The notes: generated by a model not told the origin, from the letters alone. A stretch of DNA of 64,000 bases from Azospirillum sp. TSH58 (GCF_003119115.1 NZ_CP022363.1:772999-836998), one strand, 5' to 3'; counted from the stretch's first letter, positions 9,061-18,570 are shown. Numbers and translations: made by a program.

Positions 9061-11067
9061 ATGCGCGACAATGGACCGGTTACGAACCGCGAAATCGAAA
9101 TGGCCGACGACATGCTGCTTGTGTCGCGGACCGACACCCGCGGCAAGATCACGTTCGTCAATAAAGCATTTGTTGATATTAGCGGTTTCTCAGAAACGGA
9201 ATTACTCGGCGCACCTCACAATCTTGTGCGCCATCCGGACATGCCCCCGGCGGCCTTCGCCAACCTGTGGGAAACCATCAAGGACGGCAGGCCGTGGGAG
9301 GGGCTGGTCAAGAACCGGTCGAAAAGCGGCGATCATTACTGGGTCAAGGCGAACGTCACCCCGATCACCGAGAAGGGCGTGGTGACGGAGTACATCTCGA
9401 TCCGCACCAAGCCGACCCGCGAGGCGGTGGCGGAGGCGGAGCGCATCTACGCCGAGATCCGCGCCGGGCGCGGCCAGCAGTACGGGTTGCTGGACGGTCA
9501 GATCGTCCGCCGCGGCTTCGGGGTCTGGCTGGGCGACCTGGCGTCGAGCATCGCCGGCCGCATCCTGGCGACCACCGGCCTTCTGCTGCTGACCATCATG
9601 GTCCTTGGCTGGCTGAGCGTGACCGGCAGCGACAGCGTTGAGATCTTCAGCGGGCTGATGCTGTTCGGCCTGCTGGTGGCCGGCGTCGGCACGCTCAGCG
9701 TGCTCGGCACGGTCCGGCGCCCGCTCGGGCTGGTCGAAACCCATCTCGACGCCATCGCCCGCGGCGACCTGATGACCAACGTCCCCAGCTCCGGCGTGGC
9801 GGAGTTCGCCCGCATCCGGTCGCAGATCCGCGCCGTGAAGGCGAAGCTGAGCTACTCCATCCAGGAGCGCGCGGAGCGCCAGCGCCAGGCGGAGGAGGAG
9901 CGCATCACCGCCCTCCAGGCCATGGCCGAGACGGTGGAGCGCGAGGCCAGCCACGCGGTGGAGCAGGTGGCCCTGCGCACCGGCGGCATGGCCCAGGACG
10001 CCGACGCCATGGCGACCTCGGCCGAGCGGGTCAGCATCAACGCGCAGAACGTCGCCGCGGCGGCGGAGGAAGCGCTGGCCAACGCCCAGACCGTGGCGGC
10101 GGCGACCGAGGAGCTGGCGGCCTCGATCCGCGAGATCTCCGCCCAGATCGCCCATTCCAGCGCGGTCACCCGCCGCGCCGTGGAGAACGGCCAGCGCACC
10201 CAGGGCACCATCCAGTCCCTCTCCGAGGCGGTCGGCCGCATCGACGAGGTGGTGAAGCTGATCACCGACATCGCCAGCCAGACCAACCTGCTGGCGCTGA
10301 ACGCGACCATCGAGGCGGCGCGCGCGGGCGAGGCCGGCAAGGGCTTCGCCGTGGTGGCGCAGGAGGTGAAGAACCTCGCCAACCAGACCGCCCGCTCGAC
10401 CGAGGAGATCACCCGCCTGATCGCGGAAATCCAGGGGGTGACCAGCACCGCCGTGGGCGCGGTGGCGGAGATCGGCGACACCATCGGCGAGATCGACCAG
10501 ATCTCCAGCGCCATCGCCGCGGCGATGGAGGAGCAGGCCGCCGCCACCCAGGAAATCAGCCGCAACGTGGTGGAGACCTCCAACGCCGCGCAGGAGGTGT
10601 CGGTGCGCATCGCGGCCGTCTCCAGCGACGCCGACCAGACCGGGTCCCAGGCGTCGGGCGTGCGGGCCGGTTCGGACGAGGTGGCGAACAGCATCGACGA
10701 GCTGCGCCGCGTGCTGGTGCGCGTCGTCCGCACCTCCACGACCGACGCCGACCGCCGCCGCAGCCCGCGCTACCGGGTGAACGAGTCCTGCAGCGCCGTG
10801 GTGCATGGGCGCGACCAGTCCGGCACCCTGACCGACCTGTCGAACGGCGGCGCGATGCTGAGCGGGATCGGCGGCCTTGGCGTGGGCGACCGCGGCACGC
10901 TGCGGCTCGACCGCTTCGGCCTGTCCGTCGCCTTCGAGGTGCGGGCCATCGACAAGGCGGCGGTCCATGTCCGCTTTGCCGAGGCCGACGTCGCCCAGGG
11001 GCGGTTCCGCGAGGTTTTCACCCAGCTGACCCGCGGTCTTCAGCCGGTGGCGACGGCGGCGGCCTGA
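9061..11067 (+). CDS. aer: Aer-like chemoreceptor: PAS, two membrane spans, MCP signalling domain, C-terminal PilZ
   Basis: A 668-residue methyl-accepting chemotaxis protein. The N-terminal PAS domain (about residues 15-125) has [11 protein letters not shown] and [15 protein letters not shown], which match Escherichia coli Aer, where FAD senses redox/oxygen. Two hydrophobic segments at about 160-215 and a HAMP-like stretch follow. The signalling hairpin tip is [20 protein letters not shown] (near residue 410). The C-terminus carries a PilZ domain from about residue 560, with RRRSPRYR and, later, DLSNGG, the two c-di-GMP-binding motifs. Azospirillum brasilense has PilZ-ended receptors of this architecture (Tlp1, Aer), so linked control of aerotaxis by c-di-GMP is likely. 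The ATG at 9061 starts an Aer-like N-terminus; upstream in-frame codons are not conserved in type. Confidence 0.88.
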   Translation: MRDNGPVTNREIEMADDMLLVSRTDTRGKITFVNKAFVDISGFSETELLGAPHNLVRHPDMPPAAFANLWETIKDGRPWEGLVKNRSKSGDHYWVKANVTPITEKGVVTEYISIRTKPTREAVAEAERIYAEIRAGRGQQYGLLDGQIVRRGFGVWLGDLASSIAGRILATTGLLLLTIMVLGWLSVTGSDSVEIFSGLMLFGLLVAGVGTLSVLGTVRRPLGLVETHLDAIARGDLMTNVPSSGVAEFARIRSQIRAVKAKLSYSIQERAERQRQAEEERITALQAMAETVEREASHAVEQVALRTGGMAQDADAMATSAERVSINAQNVAAAAEEALANAQTVAAATEELAASIREISAQIAHSSAVTRRAVENGQRTQGTIQSLSEAVGRIDEVVKLITDIASQTNLLALNATIEAARAGEAGKGFAVVAQEVKNLANQTARSTEEITRLIAEIQGVTSTAVGAVAEIGDTIGEIDQISSAIAAAMEEQAAATQEISRNVVETSNAAQEVSVRIAAVSSDADQTGSQASGVRAGSDEVANSIDELRRVLVRVVRTSTTDADRRRSPRYRVNESCSAVVHGRDQSGTLTDLSNGGAMLSGIGGLGVGDRGTLRLDRFGLSVAFEVRAIDKAAVHVRFAEADVAQGRFREVFTQLTRGLQPVATAAA

Positions 11068-11092
11068 CGAACCGAATCCCGTCCTGAAAAAA

Positions 11093-11125
11093 CGACGGCC
11101 CGGCGTTCCTCACGCCGGGCCGTCG
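11093..11125. terminator. Bidirectional hairpin between aer and the convergent hydrolase-family gene
   Basis: A perfect 13-bp stem (CGACGGCCCGGCG) with loop TTCCTCA lies between two convergent genes. A run of A on the left serves as a T-run for minus-strand transcripts; the right side has only CCGTTT. It probably terminates both genes. Confidence 0.75.
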
Positions 11126-11145
11126 CCGTTTCGGGCTTGTCCTCG

Positions 11146-11649
11146 TCAGCCTTCCGGCTTGTCCACGCTGTAGCGGAAGTCGCAATGGCTGGCGCCCTGC
11201 ATGATCGTCTGCGTCCGCTCCATCTTGATCGACGGGTCGTAGCCCGTGCAGAAGGCGGCGTCGCGGTTGCAGGACAGCAGGTGGCCGATGGGACCGAGCC
11301 CCATCTCCCGGTACATCTCGGCGTAGCGGCAGCGGGTGACGTTGTAGTCGAACCGCGTCTCGTCCTGGTGCAGCACCTCCAGCCGCAGCGCGTCGTCCTT
11401 GGTCCACAGGGGCTGCAGGTCGGCGAAGCTCTTGAGGCTGGTGCCGTTCGGCTCGGTGGCGGCGAAGGCCGCGGCGGATTCGACGGCGGCGCGGGTGATG
11501 GCGGCGCCCAGGATCTCCTGCGCCACCGCCTCGCCCAGCCGGGCGGCCATCTCCTCGTAGACCGGCTTCAGGATCGCCGCCTCGATCCCGCGGCGCTCCA
11601 GCATGCCCATTGCCGGCTTGGCCGCGGGCGTGTCGGTCGGTTCGGTCAT
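11146..11649 (-). CDS. L-2-amino-thiazoline-4-carboxylate hydrolase (ATC hydrolase) family protein 1
   Basis: The 167-residue protein has the family pattern CRYAEMYREMGLGPIGHLLSC, then a YDPSIKMERT segment and a terminal ASHCDFRY. In Pseudomonas, ATC hydrolase opens 2-amino-thiazoline-4-carboxylate to N-carbamoyl-cysteine, but most family members have untested substrates. It is the last gene of the minus-strand liv cluster, 25 bases after livF, so it is probably cotranscribed. A second, divergent member (16358-16885) sits just before livK. Family call good; activity uncertain. Confidence 0.72.
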   Translation of the reverse strand: MTEPTDTPAAKPAMGMLERRGIEAAILKPVYEEMAARLGEAVAQEILGAAITRAAVESAAAFAATEPNGTSLKSFADLQPLWTKDDALRLEVLHQDETRFDYNVTRCRYAEMYREMGLGPIGHLLSCNRDAAFCTGYDPSIKMERTQTIMQGASHCDFRYSVDKPEG

Positions 11650-11674
11650 CGGTGTCTCCCGTGTCAGATAGCCG

Positions 11675-12400
11675 TCAATGCGCGTGGCCGCCGAGATAGG
11701 CTTCGGCGATGCGGGGATCGTCGCGCAGCTGGGCGGCCGGACCGGCCAGCACGATCCGCCCGTCCTCCATCACCGCGGCGTGGTCGGCGACCCGCAGGGC
11801 GGCGCGGGCGTTCTGCTCGACCAGCAGGATCGACACGCCCTCCGCCCGGATGCGCTGCACCAGATCGAAGATCTGCGCGACCACCATCGGGGCCAGCCCC
11901 AGCGACGGCTCGTCGAGCAGAAGCAGGGCGGGACGGCGCATCAGGGCGCGGGCGATGCACAGCATCTGCTGCTCGCCGCCCGACAGCGACCCGGCGTTCT
12001 GGCGCAGCCGCTCGCGCAGGACCGGGAACATGTCGAGCATCCGGTCGAGTTCCCCCAGCCCGATGTCGCCGCCGCCGAGCACCAGATTCTCCCGCACGCT
12101 CATGTTGGAGAAGATCTGGCGGCCCTCCGGGGCCTGGGACAGGCCGAGCTTGACGATGCGGTGGGCGGGCAGGTTGGCGATGGGCTCGCCGCGGAAGGCG
12201 ATGCCGCCCCGGCTCGCCCGGTAGACGCCCGAGATCGCCCGCATCAGCGTCGTCTTGCCGACGCCGTTGGAGCCGAGCACGGCGACGATGGCGCCCTGCG
12301 CCACGGTCAGGTCGATGCCGTGCAGGATCTCCTGCGGTCCCATGGTGACGTGCAGGTTCTCGATCGCGAGGATCGGGCCGTTGGCTTGCGGCTGGGTCAT
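11675..12400 (-). CDS. livF: Branched-chain/hydrophobic amino acid ABC transporter ATPase LivF
   Basis: This 241-residue ATPase has Walker A GSNGVGKTT near residue 43, the LivF-typical SQAPEGRQIFSNMSVRENL stretch, signature LSGGEQQML near residue 140 and Walker B LLLLDEPSLGLAP. It pairs with LivG on the cytoplasmic face of the LivHM channel. Its start overlaps livG by four bases. HAAT-family transporters also carry amides, urea and other amino acid derivatives, so branched-chain amino acids are not assured as the substrate. Confidence 0.92.
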   Translation of the reverse strand: MTQPQANGPILAIENLHVTMGPQEILHGIDLTVAQGAIVAVLGSNGVGKTTLMRAISGVYRASRGGIAFRGEPIANLPAHRIVKLGLSQAPEGRQIFSNMSVRENLVLGGGDIGLGELDRMLDMFPVLRERLRQNAGSLSGGEQQMLCIARALMRRPALLLLDEPSLGLAPMVVAQIFDLVQRIRAEGVSILLVEQNARAALRVADHAAVMEDGRIVLAGPAAQLRDDPRIAEAYLGGHAH

Positions 12401-13164
12401 GCCTCCACCCCCAGATAGGCTTCCAGGACCGCCGGATCGCGGCGGATGGCGTCGGGCGGGCCGTCGGCGATCTTGCGGCCGGAGGCGAGCACCAGGATGC
12501 GCTGGCAGATGCTCATGACCAGGGTCATGTCGTGCTCCACCAGCATGATGGTCAGCCCGGTGCCGTGCAGCCGCTTGATGAAGTCGGCCAGCGCGCGTGT
12601 TTCGGTGTCGTTCAGGCCGGCGGCGGGCTCGTCCAGGATCAGGAAGCGCGGCTGCATCGCCAGCGCGCGGGCGATCTCCAGATACTTGCGCTGGCCGTAG
12701 GGCAGGTTGGCCGCCAGTTCGCCCGCCACATGGGTCAGGCCGACGGCCTCCAGCGCCTCCCAGGTGCGGCGGCTGATCTCGGCGGAGCGGGCGCCGCCCC
12801 CGGCGAGGGAGCCGAACAGCGCGCCCAGCGCCCCCTGCGGCAGCGCGCCCACGGCCCCCACCGACACGTTGTCGAACACCGACATGTTGGGGAAGACGCG
12901 CAGGTTCTGGAAGGTGCGGCTGATGCCCAGCCGCGCCACCTGGTTGGTCTTCAGCCCGCTGATGGTCCGGCCGTCGAAGGCGACGGTGCCCGACGACAGC
13001 GGCGTGAAGCCGGAGATCAGGTTGAACAGGGTGGTCTTGCCCGCCCCGTTCGGGCCGATCAGCCCGACCAGCTCGCCCTCGTCCACATGGCCGGTCACGT
13101 CGTTGACCGCCAGCACGCCGCCGAAGCGGCGGCTGACGTTGCGGATGTCGAGAAGATGGGTCAT
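12397..13164 (-). CDS. livG: Branched-chain/hydrophobic amino acid ABC transporter ATPase LivG
   Basis: The 255-residue ATPase has Walker A GPNGAGKTT near residue 38, ISRTFQNLRVFPNMSV (typical of LivG), signature LPYGQRKYLEIARAL and Walker B FLILDEPAAGLN. The ATG at 13164 overlaps the livM stop codon by four bases, which fixes the start; the frame remains open upstream within livM. Second ATPase of the transporter. Confidence 0.92.
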   Translation of the reverse strand: MTHLLDIRNVSRRFGGVLAVNDVTGHVDEGELVGLIGPNGAGKTTLFNLISGFTPLSSGTVAFDGRTISGLKTNQVARLGISRTFQNLRVFPNMSVFDNVSVGAVGALPQGALGALFGSLAGGGARSAEISRRTWEALEAVGLTHVAGELAANLPYGQRKYLEIARALAMQPRFLILDEPAAGLNDTETRALADFIKRLHGTGLTIMLVEHDMTLVMSICQRILVLASGRKIADGPPDAIRRDPAVLEAYLGVEA

Positions 13165-14189
13165 CGCCAGCCGATCCCTTCGCCCTTCACGGTGTTGCGC
13201 CACGCCGCCCCCAGCTGGCGCCGCGCGAGCTGGAGCGCGGAAACCTCGCCCAGCAGGCCCTTCGGCAGCAGGAGGATCGACAGGAACATCACCAGACCGA
13301 CCATGATGTTGCGGAAGTCGCCGAAGGCGCGCAGCCCCTCCGGCAGCAGGATCAGCAGAAGCGCGCCGATCACCGCGCCGGGCAGGCTGCCCAGGCCGCC
13401 CACCACCACCATCGCCAGGATCAGGATGGATTCGGAGAATTTGAAGTCGCCCGGCGAGATGTAGCCGGTCATGTGCGCCCACAGGCTGCCCGCCACCCCG
13501 GCGAAGAAGGCCGACAGGGTGAAGGCCTCCATCTTCAGGCGCGCCGTGCTGACGCCCATGGCGTCGGCGCACTGGTCGTCCTCGCGGATCGAGCGCAGCG
13601 CGTTGCCGTAGTAGGAGTGACTGAGCCGCCCGATCGCCAGCACGCACAGCGCCACCACCGTCGCCACCGTGTAGTAGGTGGCGAGCCGGCCCGACAGGCT
13701 GAAGCCGAACAGCTCCAGCCCCTTGGTGACGATGATGCCGTTGGGGCCCTTGGTGAACTCCACCCAGTTCAGCATGACCAGATAGAGCATCTGCCCGATG
13801 GCCAGCGTCGCCACGGCGAAATAGATGCTGACCAGCCGCATGGTCGGCAGCGCCACCAGGAAGGCGATCAGCGCCGCCACCAGACCGGACAGCGGCAGGG
13901 TCACCGTGAAGCCCAGCCCGAACTTGGTCGAGAGCAGGGCGGCGGTGTAGGCGCCCACCCCGTAGAAGGCGGCGTGCCCGAGATGCAGCAGCCCGGCCAC
14001 CCCGGTGACCAGATGCATGGAGGCGGACAGCAGGATGAAGATCAGCGCCAGATTGGCGATCTGGTAGAAATAGCCGCGGTCGAAGCCGGCCAGCAGGGCG
14101 GGCAGCCCGACGAAGACCAGCAGGGCGAGCAGGAGCGGAATCAGCGCGCCCTGCCCGCGGCGCGGCGCCGACAGGTCAGACACGTTCAC
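13161..14189 (-). CDS. livM: Branched-chain amino acid ABC transporter permease LivM
   Basis: The 342-residue membrane permease has about eight to ten hydrophobic segments and the LivM motif GLLHLGHAAFYGVGAYTAAL near residue 70, plus the late GGLGSLPGAVIGALLL segment. It overlaps livH by 14 bases and livG by four, so translation of livH, livM and livG is coupled. It forms the inner-membrane channel with LivH. Confidence 0.92.
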   Translation of the reverse strand: MNVSDLSAPRRGQGALIPLLLALLVFVGLPALLAGFDRGYFYQIANLALIFILLSASMHLVTGVAGLLHLGHAAFYGVGAYTAALLSTKFGLGFTVTLPLSGLVAALIAFLVALPTMRLVSIYFAVATLAIGQMLYLVMLNWVEFTKGPNGIIVTKGLELFGFSLSGRLATYYTVATVVALCVLAIGRLSHSYYGNALRSIREDDQCADAMGVSTARLKMEAFTLSAFFAGVAGSLWAHMTGYISPGDFKFSESILILAMVVVGGLGSLPGAVIGALLLILLPEGLRAFGDFRNIMVGLVMFLSILLLPKGLLGEVSALQLARRQLGAAWRNTVKGEGIGWR

Positions 14190-15090
14190 GGCGCGCTCCG
14201 AACAGTCCGTTGGGGAAGAAGATCAGGGTCAGGATCAGGAAGCCGTAGGCCACCATGTCCGACCAGCCCGACGACACGAAGGTCGTCGCCATGCTCTCCG
14301 AGATGCCCAGGATCAGGGCGCAGATCACCGCCCCCGGGATCGAGGACAGCCCGCCCATCACCATGGCGACGAAGGCCTTGATGCCGGGCACGAAGCCCAT
14401 GGCGGGGAAGATGGCGCCGTAATAGAGCCCGGTCAGGATGCCGGCCGCCGCCCCCATCATCGAACCGACGACGAAGGTCATGATGATGGTGCGGTCGGTG
14501 TCGATGCCGACATACTTGGCGCCCAGCGGGTTGTTCGACACCGCCCGGATCGACAGGCCGATGCGGGTGCGGGTCAGCAGATACTGGAGACCGATCAGCA
14601 TCGCCGCGGCGACGCCGAAGATGATGAAGTCGCCGGTCACCAGGATCACCGGCCCGATCCGCACCGGCGTGTTGATGAGATACTCGAACGGGACGGAGCG
14701 CATCTGCGACCCGAACACGATCTCCAGCGCCTCGCGCACCACGATGGACACGGCGAGCGAGGAGAGCAGGGTGGATTCGCGCATCGCCCGCGACTTCAGC
14801 GACGCCTCGTCGGTGAAGCGGCGGAAGGGTTTGAAGGCGATCCGTTCCAGCGAGAATCCGGCCATGGCGCCGATCGCCAGGGCGATGAAGATCACCGCGA
14901 AGATCGGCGGGGCCGTCGCGGAAATCAGCACCAGCCCGGCGAAGGCGCCCAGCGTGTAGACCTCGCCATGGGCGAAGTTGACGACGTTCAGCACGCCGAA
15001 GATCAGCGTGAAGCCGATCGCCATCAGCGCGTAGGTCATCCCCAGCGACAGCCCGATGGCGAGCTGCTGGAGGTAGTATGGGTCGATCAT
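14176..15090 (-). CDS. livH: Branched-chain amino acid ABC transporter permease LivH
   Basis: The 304-residue permease has the N-terminal LSLGMTYALMAIGFTLIFGV and VVNFAHGEVYTLGAF motifs of LivH and multiple membrane spans. It also contains a conserved GGLSSIPGAVICALILG segment near the C-terminus. It lies 54 bases downstream of livK on the same strand and overlaps livM. Confidence 0.92.
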   Translation of the reverse strand: MIDPYYLQQLAIGLSLGMTYALMAIGFTLIFGVLNVVNFAHGEVYTLGAFAGLVLISATAPPIFAVIFIALAIGAMAGFSLERIAFKPFRRFTDEASLKSRAMRESTLLSSLAVSIVVREALEIVFGSQMRSVPFEYLINTPVRIGPVILVTGDFIIFGVAAAMLIGLQYLLTRTRIGLSIRAVSNNPLGAKYVGIDTDRTIIMTFVVGSMMGAAAGILTGLYYGAIFPAMGFVPGIKAFVAMVMGGLSSIPGAVICALILGISESMATTFVSSGWSDMVAYGFLILTLIFFPNGLFGARRERV

Positions 15091-15144
15091 GCGGGCCGTT
15101 TGCTGGAGATCGTTAGGCTATCGGGTCGGAAGGGGGCGCGCCGC

Positions 15145-16275
15145 TCAGTCGGCGACCGGCACGAAGGCGCCGCCCTTGACCTCGACCTTCACCAGCTCCT
15201 TCTCGGCCTCGCGGTCGGCGCTGAAGCTGGTCTTGCCGGTCACGCCGGCGAAGTCCTTGGTCTCGGCCAGGGCGTCGCGCACCTTCTCGCGGGTCGGGTT
15301 CGGGTAGGCCTTCTCGACCGCGGCCAGCATGATGCGCACGGCGTCATAGGCCTGGGCCGGGAACTGGCCCGGAACCGCGCCGTTGGAGGCGGCCTTCCAC
15401 TCCGTCACGAAATGCTGGATGTGCGGGGCCGGGTCGGTCGGCAGGAAGTTGGAGGTGAGGTGCACGCCCTCCGCCGCTTCGCCGGCCAGCTCGATCAGCT
15501 TGGGGCTGTAGGCGGCCGAGGTGGAGTAGACCGGCGTCTTGATGCCGAGCTGCTGCACCTGACGCAGGAACTGCGCGCCGTCCTCGTAGAAGAAGCCGGT
15601 GTAGATGGCGTCCGGCTTCGCGCGCTCCAGCTTGCTGATCAGCGAGCGGTAGTCCTTCAGGCCGCGGTTGAAGAACTCCGAGAAGACCACCGTGCCGCCG
15701 TTGGCCTTCACGCCGTCGGTGAAGCCGGAGACGACGGACTGGCCCCAGTCGGTCTGCTCGGCGATGACGGCGATGTTCTTGTAGCCCTTGGACAGCATCC
15801 ACTTGGCGTTGTAGGGGCCTTCCTGCGCCTGGGTGGCGATGTTGCGGAACTGGTACTTGGAGATCTTGGTGTAGTCGGGGTGCGAGGCCGTCTGCGAGAG
15901 CTGCGGCATCCCGGCGTCCTTGTAGACCTGCGCCGAGGCCATCGACACGCCCGAGGTGAAGTCGCCCAGGACGCCGACGATCGCCTTGTCGTCCACGAAC
16001 TTGCGGGCGATGTTGGTGCCCTCCTTGGCGTCGGAGCGGCTGTCCTCGAAGACGATCTCGGCCTTGAAGGGCTTGCCGGACGCGTTGAACTCGGTCAGGG
16101 CGATCTCGGCGGCCTTGCGGAAGTCCTGGCCGTACTGGGCGGTCTCGCCGGTCAGCGGCAGCTGGTAGCCGATCTTCACGGTGTCGGCGGCCAGGGCGGT
16201 GCCGGTGGTCAAAGCGGTGCCGGCCAGCGCGGCGGTCATGAGGGCGGCGAGGGAGGCGGTCTTCAGGGCGGTCAT
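15145..16275 (-). CDS. livK: Branched-chain/amide ABC transporter substrate-binding protein, LivJ/LivK type
   Basis: This 376-residue periplasmic binding protein (type 1 fold) has a signal peptide ending near AALA-ADTVKIGY (about residue 30). Family segments include YQLPLTGETAQYGQDFRKAA and VVSGFTDGVKANGGTVVFSE. ATG 16275 is preceded by AAAGG, whereas the in-frame codons upstream encode no signal sequence. It delivers the solute to LivHMGF. Being next to an amine oxidase and two ATC-hydrolase-like proteins, it may bind an unusual amino acid derivative rather than leucine. Confidence 0.88.
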   Translation of the reverse strand: MTALKTASLAALMTAALAGTALTTGTALAADTVKIGYQLPLTGETAQYGQDFRKAAEIALTEFNASGKPFKAEIVFEDSRSDAKEGTNIARKFVDDKAIVGVLGDFTSGVSMASAQVYKDAGMPQLSQTASHPDYTKISKYQFRNIATQAQEGPYNAKWMLSKGYKNIAVIAEQTDWGQSVVSGFTDGVKANGGTVVFSEFFNRGLKDYRSLISKLERAKPDAIYTGFFYEDGAQFLRQVQQLGIKTPVYSTSAAYSPKLIELAGEAAEGVHLTSNFLPTDPAPHIQHFVTEWKAASNGAVPGQFPAQAYDAVRIMLAAVEKAYPNPTREKVRDALAETKDFAGVTGKTSFSADREAEKELVKVEVKGGAFVPVAD

Positions 16276-16357
16276 CGCGGGTGAACCTTTCTTGTGAAGG
16301 CCGGCTTCGAGGCCGGTGTTGGGCAGCGTCTTACGGTTGGGAGGCATGCTCGGCGGA

Positions 16358-16885
16358 TCAGGCGGCCTTCGGGCCGGGCAGGACCTTCAGGCGGCAACAG
16401 CCCTCGTCGCCGGGCTTCCAGGTCTCGCCGCGGAAGACGAAGCCGGCCGCCTCGAACAGGCCGCCGTCGATGGCGCCGGCCATGTTGCAGAGCAGCTCCA
16501 GATCCTCGTCGGACTTGCCCTGGGCCTGCCACGCCTCCTTCAGGGGGCAGCGGTGGAAATGAATCTCCAGCGCGTCGCCGTCGCAGCGCTTGATCTCCGG
16601 CGCGAACATGGAATCGCGGTTGGGGATGCCGTCGAGGAAGGCGTGGCACAGGCCGGCCAAATCGTCGGGGCCGTGCGCCGCGTACTTCACACCCATCGCC
16701 TCACCCAGGCGGCGGGTCGCCTCGCGCCCGATGTCCAGCGCCGTGTCGGTGCCGTAGCGCTCGCGCAGCACGTCGAACATGTGGGCGTAGGACGCGGCCC
16801 GCATCGCGTAGGCGTTGCGGAGCTGCGTGGCGTGGTCGGGGGCGCCGGCGGGTGCGGAGGCGGACGCCTTGGTGTCTTCAGCCAT
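16358..16885 (-). CDS. L-2-amino-thiazoline-4-carboxylate hydrolase family protein 2
   Basis: The 175-residue cytosolic protein has an Ala-rich N-terminus, then HFHRCPLKEAW (near residue 110), LLCNMAGAIDGGLFEAAGF and GDEGCCRLKVL. This cysteine-containing pattern is that of the ATC hydrolase family (PF14196). It is distant from family member 1 at 11146-11649. The start is two bases after the amine oxidase stop codon and the stop lies about 80 bases before livK. Two members in one gene array suggest either two related substrates or a hetero-oligomer. Function unproven. Confidence 0.65.
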   Translation of the reverse strand: MAEDTKASASAPAGAPDHATQLRNAYAMRAASYAHMFDVLRERYGTDTALDIGREATRRLGEAMGVKYAAHGPDDLAGLCHAFLDGIPNRDSMFAPEIKRCDGDALEIHFHRCPLKEAWQAQGKSDEDLELLCNMAGAIDGGLFEAAGFVFRGETWKPGDEGCCRLKVLPGPKAA

Positions 16886-16887
16886 CG

Positions 16888-18213
16888 TCAGATTTCCCGG
16901 ATGTCGTTCCAGCGGTATTGCAGGAGTTTGAACGGACCGATGCGTTGCAGCAGGTCGTTGAAGGGCAGGGGGCGCGGCTCGGTCAGCGGCAGGGCCAGCT
17001 CCGCGGGATCGCGGCCCAGCGCGGCGTAGGCCAGCTCCCGCCCCAGCGAGACGGACAGGGCGACGCCGCGCCCGTTGCAGCCGGCCCAGGTGAAGGCGTT
17101 GGGGCCGAGCTGGTGGACCCGCGGGGTGTAGTCGGTGGTCATGGCGATCCGGCCGTTCCACACATGGTCGAACCGCAGGCCGCGCAACGTCGGGAACATG
17201 GAGGCCAGCCGCAGGCCGACGATGCGCCGCAACCGGTCCGCCCCGTCGATGGGGAACAGCAACGCGCCGCCGCTGACCAGCCGGTGGTCGGCGGTGTAGC
17301 GCATGAAGCGCAGGTCGCCGTGGGTGTCCGACATCGCCTGACGGCCCGGCAGGATGCTGCGCCGCTGCGCCTCGTCCAGCGGCTGGGTGGCCATCTGCCA
17401 GGACAGGACCGGCACGACCTCCGTCCGGATTTCGGGGAAGACCGCGGCGGCGTAGCCGTTGGTGCCCAGCACCAGGGCATGGGCGGTCACCGTGCCGTCC
17501 GGCGTGCGGGCGATCCAGCGGTCGCCGCGCCGCTCCACCGACAGGACCGGGGAGTTGATGAAGACCGACGCGCCGGCCTCGACGGCCTTGCCGGCCAGCC
17601 CTCGGGCCAGCGCCAGCGGGTTGATGTGGCCGCCGCTGCGGTTCATCCAGCCGCCGTAATAGGCATCGGTGCCCAGCAGGTCCGAAATGCCGGCGCGGTC
17701 GAGAAGCTCCACCGGGGCGCCGCGGCTGCCCCACTGCTTGGCCCGCCGTTCGGCGATGGCGATGCGGCCCGGCGAATGGACCGGCTGTACCCAGCCGGTC
17801 TGCTCGGCCGCGCAGTCGATGCCCAGGCGGCGGATCAGGGCGAACAGGGTCTCGGCGCTGTCGCGGATCAGCGCGACGAAGCGTTCGCCCCGCTCCGGCC
17901 CGAAGCGGGCGACCAGATCCTCGGGGTCGGGGCGGGTCAGGGTCGGGATGACCTGCCCGTTGTTGCGCCCGGACGCGCCGCGCCCGATCTCCGACGCCTC
18001 CAGGACGACGGCACGCTTGCCCGATTCGGCGGCGTGCAGGGCCGCCGACAGGCCGGTGAAGCCGCCGCCGATCACCAGCAGGTCGGTCTCCACCGCATCC
18101 TTGAGCACCGGAAGGGCCGGCGGCGGCGGGGCCGTGGCCTCCCACAGGGAGTCGGGCCGCTGCCAGATGCCGCCGGTTCCAGGAACACCGGTCTTCTTCT
18201 CTATCGCCTTCAC
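16888..18213 (-). CDS. FAD-dependent amine/amino acid oxidoreductase (DAO family)
   Basis: The 441-residue DAO-family flavoprotein has the dinucleotide-binding loop LLVIGGGFTGLSAALHAAES at about residues 44-63 and GRGASGRNNGQVIP near residue 80. The C-terminal FTWAGCNGRGVALSV segment completes the FAD site. It resembles gamma-glutamylputrescine oxidase and related enzymes that oxidise secondary amines or amino acids. GTG 18213 is preferred for its AAGG upstream; GTG 18228 is an alternative. It is likely transcribed with the downstream ATC-hydrolase-like gene (two-base gap) and the liv transporter. Confidence 0.8.
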   Translation of the reverse strand: MKAIEKKTGVPGTGGIWQRPDSLWEATAPPPPALPVLKDAVETDLLVIGGGFTGLSAALHAAESGKRAVVLEASEIGRGASGRNNGQVIPTLTRPDPEDLVARFGPERGERFVALIRDSAETLFALIRRLGIDCAAEQTGWVQPVHSPGRIAIAERRAKQWGSRGAPVELLDRAGISDLLGTDAYYGGWMNRSGGHINPLALARGLAGKAVEAGASVFINSPVLSVERRGDRWIARTPDGTVTAHALVLGTNGYAAAVFPEIRTEVVPVLSWQMATQPLDEAQRRSILPGRQAMSDTHGDLRFMRYTADHRLVSGGALLFPIDGADRLRRIVGLRLASMFPTLRGLRFDHVWNGRIAMTTDYTPRVHQLGPNAFTWAGCNGRGVALSVSLGRELAYAALGRDPAELALPLTEPRPLPFNDLLQRIGPFKLLQYRWNDIREI

Positions 18214-18385
18214 CGTGCCTTGTCCCACGTCTGTCGGGTGAAATCGGCCCGATCATGGGACAAATTGCATACCCGGGCAATTACCATAGCGCGGACGCGG
18301 TAATTTTCCTGTTTCATACACAAACCATGGGGAGATAGGAGTGGTTTGTACAAGCTGGACCGCAGTGTTCGCCTTGAGCATTTGT

Positions 18386-18570
18386 AACCCTCTCCCCTCT
18401 GGGGAGAGGATGGCCTGTAGGGCCTCTCGCGCTGGCTGAAAGCCAGCGCTGACGGCGGCAGGCGGATGCCTATGGCATCCGCTGAGAGCCGGTGAGGGGG
18501 ATGCGCGTGTCGGAGCGTTCGGCACAAGCGCAACCCCCTCACCCTAACCCTCTCCCCGGAGGGGAGAGGG
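18386..18570 (+). repeat. 185-bp palindromic dispersed repeat, copy 1
   Basis: Bounded by CCCTCTCCCC-type and GGGGAGAGGG-type ends and containing two conserved hairpins: GCGCTGGC/GCCAGCGC, and GCGGATGCC/GGCATCCGC around TAT. The same 185 bases recur at 56504-56688 in the same orientation with about 14 mismatches and no gaps by eye. It lies between the M20 hydrolase and the FAD oxidase and may affect read-through between them. Short open frames through it (PHPNPLP-like peptides) are artefacts. Confidence 0.85.

Noticed and set aside
18386..18570. CRISPR or insertion-sequence interpretation of the 185-bp repeat
   Set aside because: Only two distant copies, no spacers, no transposase frame and no terminal direct repeats visible; a REP/MITE-like element fits better.
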